This document shows, one piece after another, positions 34,642 through 43,067 of a DNA stretch of 55,795 bases. The stretch spans positions 1 through 55,795 of the forward strand of contig CAYOEJ010000009.1 in NCBI GenBank assembly GCA_964403015.1, written 5' to 3'. The position numbers and the translations under genes were made by a program. The stretch's first letter is position 1. Each line of letters opens with the position of its first letter. The notes beneath the pieces were generated by a model, which was not told the origin of the DNA, made no database searches, and was given only the letters and a program-made list of their open reading frames with translations. This stretch comes from CAYOEJ01 sp964403015. Lineage in GTDB: Bacteria > Actinomycetota > Actinomycetes > Actinomycetales > Actinomycetaceae.

Positions 34642-36771
34642 CTAAGCGTCAATCTGTTCGCGCGAGATGTCGTCTGCACCTTCCACAATGAAGTCCTTTC
34701 GCGGAGCAACATCACTACCCATCAAGAGCTCAAAGGTTTCCTCTGCAAAACGCAGTGACTCCTCATCGGCCATAGAAATACGCCGCAATGCTCTGAACTT
34801 CGGGTCCATGGTAGTTTCTGCCAGCTGGTCCGCATCCATTTCACCAAGGCCCTTGTATCGCTGGATTGGCTCCTTGTACGAGCGGCCCTGACGCTCAAGC
34901 TTTGCAAGAACTCTGTGAAGTTCGGCCTCTGAGTAGGTATAGATGTACTCACCTTTTCGCCTGCCAGAACCCGAAACCTCGACTCGGTGAAGTGGTGGCA
35001 CGGCGGCGTAAACCCGGCCAGCCTCAACGAGGGGTCGCATGTAGCGGAAAAACAGCGTGAGAAGTAGCGTGCGAATGTGCGCGCCATCGACGTCCGCATC
35101 GGTCATAAAGATGACTTTTCCATAACGCGCTGCATCGAGATCAAAGGTTCGTCCCGAGCCGGCACCCACGACTTGGATAATTGACGAGACTTCTTGGTTC
35201 TTCAGTATGTCCGCCGGTGAAGCCTTCTGAACATTAAGGATCTTGCCGCGGATGGGAAGTAGGGCTTGGAACTCTGAATTTCGTGCAAGCTTAGCTGTAC
35301 CTAGAGCCGAGTCGCCCTCCACAATGAACAATTCTGTTCTTTCGACATCCTCGGCTCGGCAGTCTGCCAACTTCGCTGGAAGAGTCGATGTCTCGAGAGC
35401 GTTCTTTCGCCGCGAGATCTCCTTCTGGGTTCGAGCGGCTACGCGGGCGCGCATCTCCGCGACAACTTTCTCCAGTAGGCGCGTGGTTTCTGTGCGCTGG
35501 TCGCGTTTGGAAGAATTAAGGACCTTGTTAAGTTCTGCCTCAACAATTCTGGCCACGATGCCGCGGACGGGTCCCGTTCCCAAGATTTCTTTGGTCTGCC
35601 CTTCGAACTGCGGCTCGGGAAAGTGAACGGATATCACGGCGGTCATTCCCGCAAGAATGTCATCCTTTTCGATGCGCGGATCTCTGGCGGTTACTTTGAG
35701 CTGGCGAGCCTTAGAGTCAATCAGCCCACGAACCGTCTTGACCAGCCCCGCTTCGAAGCCGGCAACGTGTGTTCCGCCTTTGGGCGTGGCAATGATATTG
35801 ACGAATGACGCCTCGTGAGTGTCGTACCCGTTACCCCATCGCAGGGCAACATCTACTGAGCATGTTCGTTCAACATCTTTCGACTTAAGGTGGCCCGATC
35901 GCTTGTCCAACACCTGCACGGTCTCGGTGAACGTGCCTTCCCCTGTGACGTGCATCGTAGACGTTACGGCAGGATCCTTCGCCAGATACTCAACAAAGTC
36001 CACGACTCCGCCGTCGTACTTAAAGACCTCTTCAACTGGACCGTCCTCGCCCGGCGTTCCAGCCACACCGCGCTCGTCGCGGACAGTTATCTCGAGCCCA
36101 GGCACGAGGAAAGCTTTTTCGCGAACACGCTCAATGAGCTCATCGAAACTAAAGTGTGTACCCACCGGGAAAATCTCTGGGTCATACCAGTAACGAACCC
36201 GTGTACCCGTGTTCTTCTTTGCGACCTTGCCGGTCACGCGCAGCTCAGATGCTTCGATCGCTGGCGTGAATGGCGCATCAGGAGCGGGGGCTCCCCTGTC
36301 ATCAAAAACGCCGGGTTCGCCTCGCCGGAAAGAAATTTCCCACGTTTTGCCGTCGCGGTTGACGGCAACATCAAGTCGCTGTGAAAGCGCGTTGACCACC
36401 GACGCACCTACGCCGTGAAGTCCGCCGGAGGATGAATAGGAACCGCCGCCAAACTTCCCGCCCGCATGTAGTTTGGTATAAACAACTTCTACACCCGACG
36501 CTCCACTTCCCGGAACCTCATCCACGGGAATACCTCGACCATCATCAATGACCTCTACCGAGGAGTCGGCGTAAAGATTGATTTTGATCGTCGAGGCGTA
36601 GCCTTCAGTAGCCTCGTCAACGGCATTGTCAATGATCTCCCACGCGCAGTGCATGAGTCCCCGAGAATCGGTGGATCCGATGTACATACCCGGGCGCTTG
36701 CGAACCGCTTCTAAACCCTCAAGGACGGACAGGTGTCTGGCTGTATACTCTTCTTTTTTCTCTGGTGGCAC
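34642..36771 (-). CDS. parE: DNA topoisomerase IV subunit B (ParE)
   Basis: A 709-residue GHKL ATPase subunit of topoisomerase IV. Motifs: RKRPGMYIGSTDSRGLMH, the ATP-lid and binding residues EIIDNAVDEA and DDGRGIPVD, GGLHGVGASVVNALS, the TOPRIM EGDSALGTAKLARNS, and the metal-binding FMTDADVDGAHIR. EGDSALGTA instead of EGDSAGGSA marks the actinobacterial ParE type. The usual in-frame start would be TTG at 36777, but I prefer GTG at 36771 because TAGTAT lies exactly six bases before it. It converges with nothing and is followed by the GNAT pair on the same strand. Confidence 0.95.
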   Translation of the reverse strand: MPPEKKEEYTARHLSVLEGLEAVRKRPGMYIGSTDSRGLMHCAWEIIDNAVDEATEGYASTIKINLYADSSVEVIDDGRGIPVDEVPGSGASGVEVVYTKLHAGGKFGGGSYSSSGGLHGVGASVVNALSQRLDVAVNRDGKTWEISFRRGEPGVFDDRGAPAPDAPFTPAIEASELRVTGKVAKKNTGTRVRYWYDPEIFPVGTHFSFDELIERVREKAFLVPGLEITVRDERGVAGTPGEDGPVEEVFKYDGGVVDFVEYLAKDPAVTSTMHVTGEGTFTETVQVLDKRSGHLKSKDVERTCSVDVALRWGNGYDTHEASFVNIIATPKGGTHVAGFEAGLVKTVRGLIDSKARQLKVTARDPRIEKDDILAGMTAVISVHFPEPQFEGQTKEILGTGPVRGIVARIVEAELNKVLNSSKRDQRTETTRLLEKVVAEMRARVAARTQKEISRRKNALETSTLPAKLADCRAEDVERTELFIVEGDSALGTAKLARNSEFQALLPIRGKILNVQKASPADILKNQEVSSIIQVVGAGSGRTFDLDAARYGKVIFMTDADVDGAHIRTLLLTLFFRYMRPLVEAGRVYAAVPPLHRVEVSGSGRRKGEYIYTYSEAELHRVLAKLERQGRSYKEPIQRYKGLGEMDADQLAETTMDPKFRALRRISMADEESLRFAEETFELLMGSDVAPRKDFIVEGADDISREQIDA

Positions 36772-36777
36772 GCCCAA

Positions 36778-36783
36778 ATACTA
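36778..36783 (-). promoter_or_regulatory. -10 hexamer TAGTAT, leaderless start of parE
   Basis: TAGTAT, six bases (TTGGGC), then GTG at 36771. This decides between two candidate start codons. Confidence 0.55.
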
Positions 36784-36874
36784 GCCTTTATCCCCGAAGT
36801 GGTACCGCATTGCCACGCGGAGGTGGACTTCTCACATGTGACTAGATCGCAAACCCGATCGCTCACCGCCGCCT

Positions 36875-36947
36875 GGCCTATGGGCTCCTCTAGGCCGAGA
36901 TCGAGTACCCAGACCTAGAGCCACCGCTCTCCCGCTAGTCCAGCGGG
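36875..36947. other. Hairpin-rich intergenic region upstream of parE
   Basis: Two further inverted repeats lie here: GGCCTA (36875-36880) / TAGGCC (36891-36896), and CCCGCT (36931-36936) / AGCGGG (36942-36947). No open reading frame worth calling is present in 36778-36950. If parE is leaderless these are not a 5' leader; they may be protein-binding sites or the remains of terminators. Confidence 0.4.
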
Positions 36948-36950
36948 TAT

Positions 36951-36981
36951 AAAAAAGGAAGGACTACACCGCAGCCCTTCC
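36951..36981 (-). terminator. Intrinsic terminator of the DUF7455-like gene
   Basis: On the minus strand a 9-bp stem with one G-U pair, GGAAGGGCT (36981-36973) / AGTCCTTCC (36965-36957), is followed by six T (36956-36951), 15 bases after the stop. Confidence 0.85.
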
Positions 36982-36995
36982 CCTCTAGTTCGGAT

Positions 36996-37163
36996 TTAGT
37001 TACTGATTCGTTCCGTCTCGTCGACTATATTGATGGCAACTTCCTCAATCTTCGCGCTGTGCTTACGCGCATGATGAGCACAGAAGAGGAGCTCGCCAAA
37101 GGGCATCTCTACACGGACGTAGGCCTGCGCTCCGCATGCGTCGCAGCGGTCGGCGGTGGTCAT
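36996..37163 (-). CDS. Small zinc-binding protein, DUF7455-like
   Basis: A 55-residue protein starting MTTADRCDACGAQAYVRVE. CDAC plus a later CAHHARKH give a probable zinc site. The same small gene lies between sigA and parE in many actinobacteria, where it is called DUF7455. The start at 37163 is chosen to match the family; an in-frame extension upstream is not family-like. Function unknown. It has its own strong terminator. The 210 bp upstream (37164-37373) hold no other gene; TTGATA and ATAGAA might be a promoter. Confidence 0.88.
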   Translation of the reverse strand: MTTADRCDACGAQAYVRVEMPFGELLFCAHHARKHSAKIEEVAINIVDETERISN

Positions 37164-37373
37164 CGTGGATTCTTCTATTAATGCGTTCACGTAACTATCA
37201 AAGCATGAATGGTGCATTTTATTCCAAACACGACCCGCGAGTTCGCCCCCGGAGTAACCGAGTGATTTACGTCGCGGCAACCCAAACCTCAGGCTGCCAG
37301 ATCGCGCACCAACCGCGGAAATAGAATCGATTCCCCCAAGCGAGTATGGTGACAGGTTGAACAAGGGAGCCAC

Positions 37374-37976
37374 ATGCCGTTTGCAGTCGTTGACATCGAG
37401 ACCACCGGTCTAGATCGCGAGAACGATCGCATTGTCGAAATCGGCATTATTTTGCTTTCTGCCTCACTCGAGATCGAAGCCGAATGGTCGAGCCTTATCT
37501 TTCCAGAACGCAGTGTTGGCGCAACGAGTATTCACGGTATTTCCGACGACGACGTGGCCAGCGCTCCCAGTTTTGCCGAGGTTGCACCGAAGGTCGTTGA
37601 ATTACTACGCGGACGACGCCTAGTCGCGCATAACGTCCGGTTCGACATTGACGTATTGAACGCGGAATTTGCCAGAACCGCAGTCGCCAGGCGTATCCCC
37701 TATGAGTGTGGGGTATGCACGATGAATCAATCGCGCATCTACCTTCCCCCTGGGCCGCACTCATTAGCGGGAATAGCCCAGCGCACGGGTATCTCGGTAA
37801 GCGCACGACACCGGTCTCTGGCCGATGCGCGCACCGCTCACCAACTTTTGAAAATGTTTGTGGAGTTTGAAAGTGCCGGGCAACGGTACGCGGACATCGC
37901 GCGAGATCGCAATGACATGGTGGTGCGGCCACGAGAATGGGAAAGAGCCAGCACGTGGCTGGCTCCTTCACTCTAA
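37374..37976 (+). CDS. DEDDh 3'-5' exonuclease (DnaQ-like)
   Basis: A 200-residue exonuclease of the DNA polymerase III epsilon family. Exo I FAVVDIETTGLDRENDRIVE, Exo II AHNVRFDIDVL and Exo III HRSLADARTAHQLL are all present, so it should be active. No polymerase or BRCT domain is attached. AAGGGAG precedes the ATG. It converges with sigA; the last codons overlap a hairpin that may end the sigA transcript. Could act in repair proofreading or RNA trimming. Confidence 0.92.
   Translation: MPFAVVDIETTGLDRENDRIVEIGIILLSASLEIEAEWSSLIFPERSVGATSIHGISDDDVASAPSFAEVAPKVVELLRGRRLVAHNVRFDIDVLNAEFARTAVARRIPYECGVCTMNQSRIYLPPGPHSLAGIAQRTGISVSARHRSLADARTAHQLLKMFVEFESAGQRYADIARDRNDMVVRPREWERASTWLAPSL
37942..37965 (-). 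terminator. Possible sigA terminator inside exonuclease 3' end
   Basis: Perfect 8-bp stem GAGCCAGC (37945-37952) / GCTGGCTC (37958-37965). Read on the minus strand it is followed by only TTT. It lies within the last codons of the convergent exonuclease gene, 26 bases after the sigA stop. Confidence 0.4.
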
Positions 37977-37990
37977 ATTCAGTCCGCCGC

Positions 37991-39571
37991 TCAGTCGAGG
38001 TAGTCGCGCAGAACTTGCGAACGTGAGGGGTGACGAAGCTTCGACATCGTCTTGGATTCGATCTGTCGGATGCGTTCGCGAGTAACGCCGTAGACCTTGC
38101 CAATTTCGTCCAGCGTCTTAGGCTGGCCGTCGGTGAGGCCAAAGCGCATCGAAACTACTCCGGCTTCACGCTCAGAGAGCGTGTCGAGTACTTGGTGTAG
38201 CTGTTCCTGAAGAAGTGTAAAGCCAACTGCGTCAGCAGGAACGACCGCCTCGGAATCCTCAATGAGATCGCCGAACTCAGAGTCACCGTCCTCGCCTAAC
38301 GGCGTGTGGAGCGAGATTGGCTCACGGCCATACTTTTGAACCTCCACAACCTTTTCCTCGGTCATATCGAGTTCCTTGGCGAGTTCCTCTACGGTAGGTT
38401 CACGCCCGAGATCTTGAAGCATCTGACGCTGAACACGTGCGAGCTTATTGATGACTTCCACCATGTGCACCGGGATGCGAATTGTGCGGGCTTGGTCGGC
38501 CATAGCGCGAGTGATGGCCTGACGGATCCACCACGTCGCATAGGTCGAGAACTTGTATCCCTTAGCGTAGTCAAACTTCTCTACGGCACGTACCAGACCG
38601 AGGTTACCTTCTTGGATCAGATCGAGGAATAGCATGCCGCGGCCCGTGTAGCGCTTTGCGAGCGAGACAACGAGTCGCAGGTTAGCCTCGAGCAGATGGT
38701 TCTTGGCATTGTGGCCATCGCGCGAAATGATTTCGTACTCGCGTCGGGTTTTGGATTCCTCAATCGTTGTGGTGTCGAGAAGATGCTGAGCGTAGAGCCC
38801 TGCTTCGATGCGCTTTGCTAGCTCTACTTCCTCTTCGGCGTTGAGGAGAGCAACCTTACCGATTTGCTTGAGGTAGTCCTTTACTGGGTCCGCTGTAGCA
38901 CCAGCGACGTGAACGCGCTGGGCTGGCTCGTCAGTCTCGTCAGAATCCTTGACAACGTAGGCGCCCTTGCGGATACCGCCGTTCTTGACCTTCTGGGGAA
39001 GTTGGGGTTCTGCTTCCGCCTCGTCCGCCGTTTCCGCGGTTGGAGCTGACACGCCATCGGCGGTGTCCCTTTCTTCGTCGTCGAGTTCCATGTCGTCGTC
39101 AATCTCAACTTCCTCGTCCAGAACCTCAGGCTCTTCAGGGGTCGAGGCGGTCTCGGAATCTTCCGGCTCGGGAATGACGGTGTCATCCGCTGGAGCTTCA
39201 TCCTTCTCGGCGCTCACGGACGCGTCAGAAGTCTTCTTCGCTCGCGCCTTCTTCGTAGGCGTGCCCGCGTCATCAGCTTCGGACTTCTTCGAGCGTTTCT
39301 TGGATACAGGAGCGTCGGCAGCCTCTGCGGAAGTTGTTTTGCCCTGCTGCGCTCCTTCAAGAACACCCTGAATTGCTGAGACGAGCTCACCCTTCAGGGC
39401 CTTTGAGGGAAGGCTCAATCCCAAGGTAGTTGCGAGACTCCTCAGTTCAGGAACGCGCATCTTCGGCACGTCCGATGCAGCCACATCCACGGTGGGCGTT
39501 ACACCGGCTTCGGAAGAAGACGCATTTTTCGCCTTGGTAGTGGAAGTGGATTTTGGAGTGGAAGCAGCCAC
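37991..39571 (-). CDS. sigA: Primary sigma factor SigA/RpoD
   Basis: A 526-residue housekeeping sigma-70. The first ~215 residues are Ala/Ser/Glu/Lys-rich with low complexity, as in other actinobacterial SigA/HrdB proteins. Region 1.2 has DPVKDYLKQIGKVALLNAEE; region 2 has HLLEANLRLVVSLAKRYTGR, DLIQEGNLGLVRAVEKFDY and KFSTYATWWIRQAITRAM; region 4 has the recognition helix in GVTRERIRQIESKTM. GTG start with AAAGG about seven bases upstream. A TATAAT is found upstream at 39616-39621. Confidence 0.97.
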   Translation of the reverse strand: MAASTPKSTSTTKAKNASSSEAGVTPTVDVAASDVPKMRVPELRSLATTLGLSLPSKALKGELVSAIQGVLEGAQQGKTTSAEAADAPVSKKRSKKSEADDAGTPTKKARAKKTSDASVSAEKDEAPADDTVIPEPEDSETASTPEEPEVLDEEVEIDDDMELDDEERDTADGVSAPTAETADEAEAEPQLPQKVKNGGIRKGAYVVKDSDETDEPAQRVHVAGATADPVKDYLKQIGKVALLNAEEEVELAKRIEAGLYAQHLLDTTTIEESKTRREYEIISRDGHNAKNHLLEANLRLVVSLAKRYTGRGMLFLDLIQEGNLGLVRAVEKFDYAKGYKFSTYATWWIRQAITRAMADQARTIRIPVHMVEVINKLARVQRQMLQDLGREPTVEELAKELDMTEEKVVEVQKYGREPISLHTPLGEDGDSEFGDLIEDSEAVVPADAVGFTLLQEQLHQVLDTLSEREAGVVSMRFGLTDGQPKTLDEIGKVYGVTRERIRQIESKTMSKLRHPSRSQVLRDYLD

Positions 39572-39615
39572 GTGGGACCTTTCAGACTGGAAAACTTAGC
39601 CATCAGAGCTACCCC

Positions 39616-39621
39616 ATTATA
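39616..39621 (-). promoter_or_regulatory. -10 element TATAAT of sigA
   Basis: A perfect TATAAT on the minus strand, 45 bases before the sigA GTG. The position leaves room for a ~38-base leader with Shine-Dalgarno. No clear -35 is seen at 16-18 bases. The region 39572-39755 holds no gene. Confidence 0.6.
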
Positions 39622-39720
39622 ACGGTTAAAGCTCGGGAGAGGCATTCGGGCACATCTCCTTCAACGAAGGAGAACCCCATTTCATTCCCTTAAGGGTGCG
39701 ACAAAGGGCTTTCAGAAAGG

Positions 39721-39762
39721 TGGCGCTGCTCCCTCAGGAATGTGGCGTTGATACTTCAGGAA
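39721..39762. repeat. Imperfect 22-bp tandem repeat at 3' end of stress-protein gene
   Basis: TGGCGCTGCTCCCTCAGGAA (39721-39740) and TGGCGTTGATACTTCAGGAA (39743-39762) match at about 16 of 20 positions with a 22-bp period. The second copy overlaps the last codons and stop of the universal stress protein gene. Confidence 0.5.
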
Positions 39763-40166
39763 CCCGTCGCAGGAACGAAAGAGTCCTCGCGGAGCACGAG
39801 AACATCACAAGGCGCCTCAAGCAATAGGCGTTGGACCTGCGAGCCTAGATTAAGTTTGCCGTTGGCAGGCTTCAGCGCCAGCGATACCATGACCACTTCC
39901 GCATTCCGCTCAGCTGCTACCTCACAAAGCTGGCTTGCAAGTTCTTCTTCATCAACCCGCGTCTCAATACGAAATGCGATGTCTTCGTTATCGAGATAGT
40001 CGGTCAGAGTATCGATTTCAGAATCGATATCGTCTTGGCTGTATTCGGTGTGTGGACGGCTAAGTACCGCAATTAATTGACCATCGGTCCGGCGTGCGTA
40101 CTTCACTGCCCGCGACAGCGCATAGTTCGCTTTACTGCCGGCAATAACTGGAACAACGATTGTCAT
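39756..40166 (-). CDS. Universal stress protein (UspA family)
   Basis: A 136-residue single-domain UspA protein: MTIVVPVIAGSKANYALSRA at the N-terminus, a Rossmann-like core and the C-terminal LGSQVQRLLLEAPCDVLVLR. The ATP-binding G-2x-G-9x-G-(S/T) motif is degenerate (the loop reads ALKPANGKLNLGS), so nucleotide binding is doubtful. The ATG at 40166 is chosen over an upstream in-frame start because GGAGGGG lies six bases before it. Monocistronic. Confidence 0.9.
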   Translation of the reverse strand: MTIVVPVIAGSKANYALSRAVKYARRTDGQLIAVLSRPHTEYSQDDIDSEIDTLTDYLDNEDIAFRIETRVDEEELASQLCEVAAERNAEVVMVSLALKPANGKLNLGSQVQRLLLEAPCDVLVLREDSFVPATGS

Positions 40167-40621
40167 GCATTCCCCTCCATATGCGCCCAGCTCGATGATG
40201 CGGGGCGTCATCGAACCAATCACTGAATCTACCCCGATATGGGAATTAACACAATTACGGTCCGCAACGCCGTCGCTGCACCCTCCCTTCGGCGTCTTAA
40301 CCCAGTTGTCCTAGCACCTCGTTGAGAGCCTCTGTCGACGACGGATGGGTCCAAATACCATCACGGAGCTCGCTTGCCGTAACTTGCGCTTTCATCGCCA
40401 GCGCAATGAGGTTGATGATCTCTTGAGAGTCGACGTGGAACAGGCGCGCCCCAAGTATTAGGTCACTGTCAGCATCCACGACAAACTTGATGACACCACG
40501 CCGATCTTGGATCGCTTTGGGACGTGGCATAGCTTTGATATCTGCCACCATCGACGTGACCGTCCGGATTGCATGGCCCGCGTCGCGAGCTTCGGTCTCC
40601 GTCATCCCTACGACCCAAAAT

Positions 40622-40629
40622 GGGGGGGG
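40622..40629. repeat. G8 homopolymer tract at frameshift
   Basis: Eight G on the plus strand (C8 in the coding strand of the flavoprotein). One additional base would join the upstream frame (ATFILPP) to the downstream frame (VVGMTETEARD). Either a slippage-prone site or a sequencing error. Confidence 0.8.
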
Positions 40630-41521
40630 AGAATGAACGTGGCTGCTGGGATAGCGACTCGTGATGAGACGGTCGGTTCATTGTTTCCACCAAGCGCACC
40701 CAGAACTATTCGGCTGTCGTCGAGCGACAGATAAGTCTGCTGGGGCCCTCCGTGGACATCTCCGATCGCGAATACGCCATCAACTGACGTTCGAAGCTGA
40801 TCGTCAACAACAACCTCCCCATTGTCACCGACCTCGATACCTGCCCTCTCGAGGGCTAGGTGGGCAGTTGCGGGCTTACGGCCCGTTGCAAGCAGGACCG
40901 CATCGGCGTCGACCCTTCGACCGTCCTCAAGAAGCACCCGAAGCTTGCCATCATGGTTCTGAATTCGCGATCCCGATGCTTCCGTGAGAATTTCGATCCC
41001 AGCTTCGCTCAGTACGTCTACGACGACGGCCCGAACATCCTCATCCTCGTCTTTGAGTATGTGTTCACCACGTACAATGACGGAGACTTTCGCCCCAAAA
41101 CTCGTGAACATTGCGGCAAACTCGAGCCCAATGGGTCCGCCACCAATGATGGCAAGGCTCTTCGAGAATGGGCTCGCGTGCTGAATGGAAGTGGAATCGT
41201 AAACCCCCGGTAGGTTTACACCATCAATTGGAGGAATTGCGGCGCTAGAACCCGTATTGATCACGATCGTCTCGGCTGAGATGTGCATATGGTGGGCGCA
41301 CCCACGGCCCCGCTCGATGGAAGCACTTCAACCATTTTCGGACCAATAAAACGCGCCTGGCCATCAATGACTTTCACGGATTCTTTGTCGGCAAGCATGT
41401 GAAAGTTAACGTCATTGAGCTTTCCGATGAGCTTGTCTCGGTAGGCCACAGCTTGAGAGAAGAACTCTTCCCCCAGCCAATTACGAGCACATCGGCCGTG
41501 ACCTTCACCGGATTCGAGGAC

Positions 41522-41621
41522 NNNNNNNNNNNNNNNNNNNNNNNNNNNNNNNNNNNNNNNNNNNNNNNNNNNNNNNNNNNNNNNNNNNNNNNNNNNNNNN
41601 NNNNNNNNNNNNNNNNNNNNN
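41522..41621. other. Assembly gap, 100 N, with 55-bp identical flanks
   Basis: 41467-41521 and 41622-41676 are identical over 55 bp, exactly as at the first gap. The gap therefore need not hide new sequence; the contigs may simply overlap. The shared piece encodes SNPVKVTADVLVIGWGK of the flavoprotein N-terminus. Confidence 0.9.
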
Positions 41622-41832
41622 CTTCCCCCAGCCAATTACGAGCACATCGGCCGTGACCTTCACCGGATTCGAGGACGCAGTCAAATACGGATCTTCCAAA
41701 TTTTCGCAGGGCAAGTTTTCAACGGAATTCAGCGACATCATGGTTCCTCACACACGGCGGTCACGCGGGTTTGATGGCCAGTCATAAGACAAGTATGCAC
41801 CTCTCGCCTCAACAACACTGAGTGCTCGGTAT

Positions 41833-41844
41833 TTCGAACATGCC
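41833..41844. repeat. TTCGAACATGCC, copy 1
   Basis: This 12-mer recurs at 42985-42996, so the two copies flank the DUF4192 gene in direct orientation, 1152 bp apart. Both are followed by an AG and GCAC within a few bases. The TTCGAA core is palindromic. Confidence 0.5.
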
Positions 41845-41863
41845 CAGCACATTGAGACCCAGT

Positions 41864-42955
41864 TCAGGAAAACCAAGGCGGAGGTAGTTGAACATCAAGT
41901 GCATGGCGGACGAGTTTGGCGAGAGAATATTCGGGATCAGAGGCTAACGCAATGTTGACGTTATCGGCGGCTTTAGATCCCTGTCCAAGCCACCAATACA
42001 GGTAGGCGACAACGGCATAGGCACGGCCGTCGTCGTCCGCCGAGTACATCGCTGCCGCAGAGAGCAGATCAATCACTTTCTTGATTCGGGTCTCTGCTAC
42101 GGAGTCACCGGTGGCCTGAATCAGGAGTTTCTCAGTTCGCTCAGGGGTAAGCGCTGCCACCGAACTCACTCTCGTATTCACCGCGTAGAGCAATATCCGA
42201 TCCCGAAGTGAGACGTCGCGTAGCGCAGCATTCAAACGCCCGATTCTGCGAGGACCACCAAGCATACGTGAGGCCGCACCCGGAAGGATCGTGCGCTCCT
42301 CACATGCCACAAACTTCGCAAGGCTATTGCCCCATAGTCGCGCGCCCGACGTCGGCGTCACCACCTTTTCCGACTCTTCTATAGAGAGGGAACGATGCAC
42401 CCACGGAAGGCGGGGCCACGCACCCTCAGGCTCCGCTCCCAGCGGCGCCGATCCGCCATACACAAGTTCTGCAGCTAACCGCGTGTGCTCAAGGTCCGCG
42501 TAGGAGTGGATGATTTCAGAGATCTTCGCTTCCTCGTAGCTGCCACCAACAATCTCTTGACAGGTTGCCCATTCGTTAAAATCAGTGAGATGAATGGAGA
42601 CAAAGCCAGTGGTTTCAGACCCGTAGGTGGCGTTGAGGTGCTCCTGAATAATCAGTCCTCCCTCGTGTAAAGAGTGCAGGCTATATTCGTCGTCGATCAT
42701 GTCGGCGAGCGATCCCCCGAACCAGTTAATTGACAAGGTTGTGACATCAAAATCAACCACGAAGTCCAGAGCTGCCGATATGAAGTCGTCATCGATCCCG
42801 GACCGGACGTCAATTTTGACGATGGGACTCGCGCAATTTGGTTGATCTTTGCGATCTATCGCAAGAAGAACAACGCAATCGCTAGGTCTAAAGCCAAGGA
42901 GATGAGGGATGAGCAGAAGGGTTTCACGCGGATTCGTTACATGTAGTGTTTCCAT
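41864..42955 (-). CDS. DUF4192 family protein
   Basis: A 363-residue actinobacterial protein recognised as DUF4192 by HLLGFRPSDCVVLLAIDR at the N-terminus, a central proline-rich portion with GAEPEGAWPRLPWVHRS, and the C-terminal AVVAYLYWWLGQGSKAADN and HALDVQLPPPWFS. Function unknown, soluble. The ATG at 42955 has AGAGG five bases upstream. The 122 bp to the disrupted flavoprotein gene (41742-41863) contain no gene. A 12-bp repeat lies on either side. Confidence 0.9.
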   Translation of the reverse strand: METLHVTNPRETLLLIPHLLGFRPSDCVVLLAIDRKDQPNCASPIVKIDVRSGIDDDFISAALDFVVDFDVTTLSINWFGGSLADMIDDEYSLHSLHEGGLIIQEHLNATYGSETTGFVSIHLTDFNEWATCQEIVGGSYEEAKISEIIHSYADLEHTRLAAELVYGGSAPLGAEPEGAWPRLPWVHRSLSIEESEKVVTPTSGARLWGNSLAKFVACEERTILPGAASRMLGGPRRIGRLNAALRDVSLRDRILLYAVNTRVSSVAALTPERTEKLLIQATGDSVAETRIKKVIDLLSAAAMYSADDDGRAYAVVAYLYWWLGQGSKAADNVNIALASDPEYSLAKLVRHALDVQLPPPWFS

Positions 42956-42984
42956 ACCTCTTAGTCAACGAGTATTCTTCACCG

Positions 42985-42996
42985 TTCGAACATGCC
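42985..42996. repeat. TTCGAACATGCC, copy 2
   Basis: Second copy of the 12-mer at 41833. It lies 30 bases upstream of the DUF4192 start, within its likely promoter, and reads GTTCGAAC with the preceding base. The resemblance to actinobacterial SOS boxes is partial: only half of the known dyad is present. Confidence 0.5.
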
Positions 42997-43055
42997 AGAG
43001 CACAATCCGTGGATAGGTTAGGTCACTACCGCCAAGCGTGGACAACTCAGTCGGT

Positions 43056-43061
43056 TAGGCT
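43056..43061 (+). promoter_or_regulatory. -10 hexamer TAGGCT, leaderless start of polyprenyl synthase
   Basis: TAGGCT, six bases (TATTCC), then ATG at 43068. No Shine-Dalgarno. Confidence 0.55.
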
Positions 43062-43067
43062 TATTCC

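Larger units (their letters stand above)
40297..41741 (-). pseudogene. Disrupted RclA-like flavoprotein disulfide reductase
   Basis: The pieces align to one FAD/NAD(P)-dependent pyridine nucleotide-disulfide oxidoreductase of the RclA/mercuric-reductase group (~440-460 residues when intact; RclA reduces hypothiocyanous acid). On the minus strand the N-terminus (41741 down) ends at TADVLVIGWGK. After the assembly gap the chain resumes at FFSQAVAYRDKLIGKLNDVN, so about 70 residues containing the FAD GxGxxG remainder and the redox CxxxxC motif are missing, and the frame differs. A second frameshift falls near 41290 (before HISAETIVINTGS), and a third at G8 (40622-40629) separates the NAD domain (IIGGGPIGLEFAAMF, VFAIGDVHGG) from the dimerisation domain (MTETEARDAGHAI). 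At least three lesions make a functional product unlikely unless some are assembly errors. Confidence 0.85.

Noticed and set aside
36778..36950. Structured leader RNA of parE
   Set aside because: Several hairpins exist, but the -10 hexamer six bases before the parE GTG implies that the transcript starts at the codon, so the hairpins lie outside the message.
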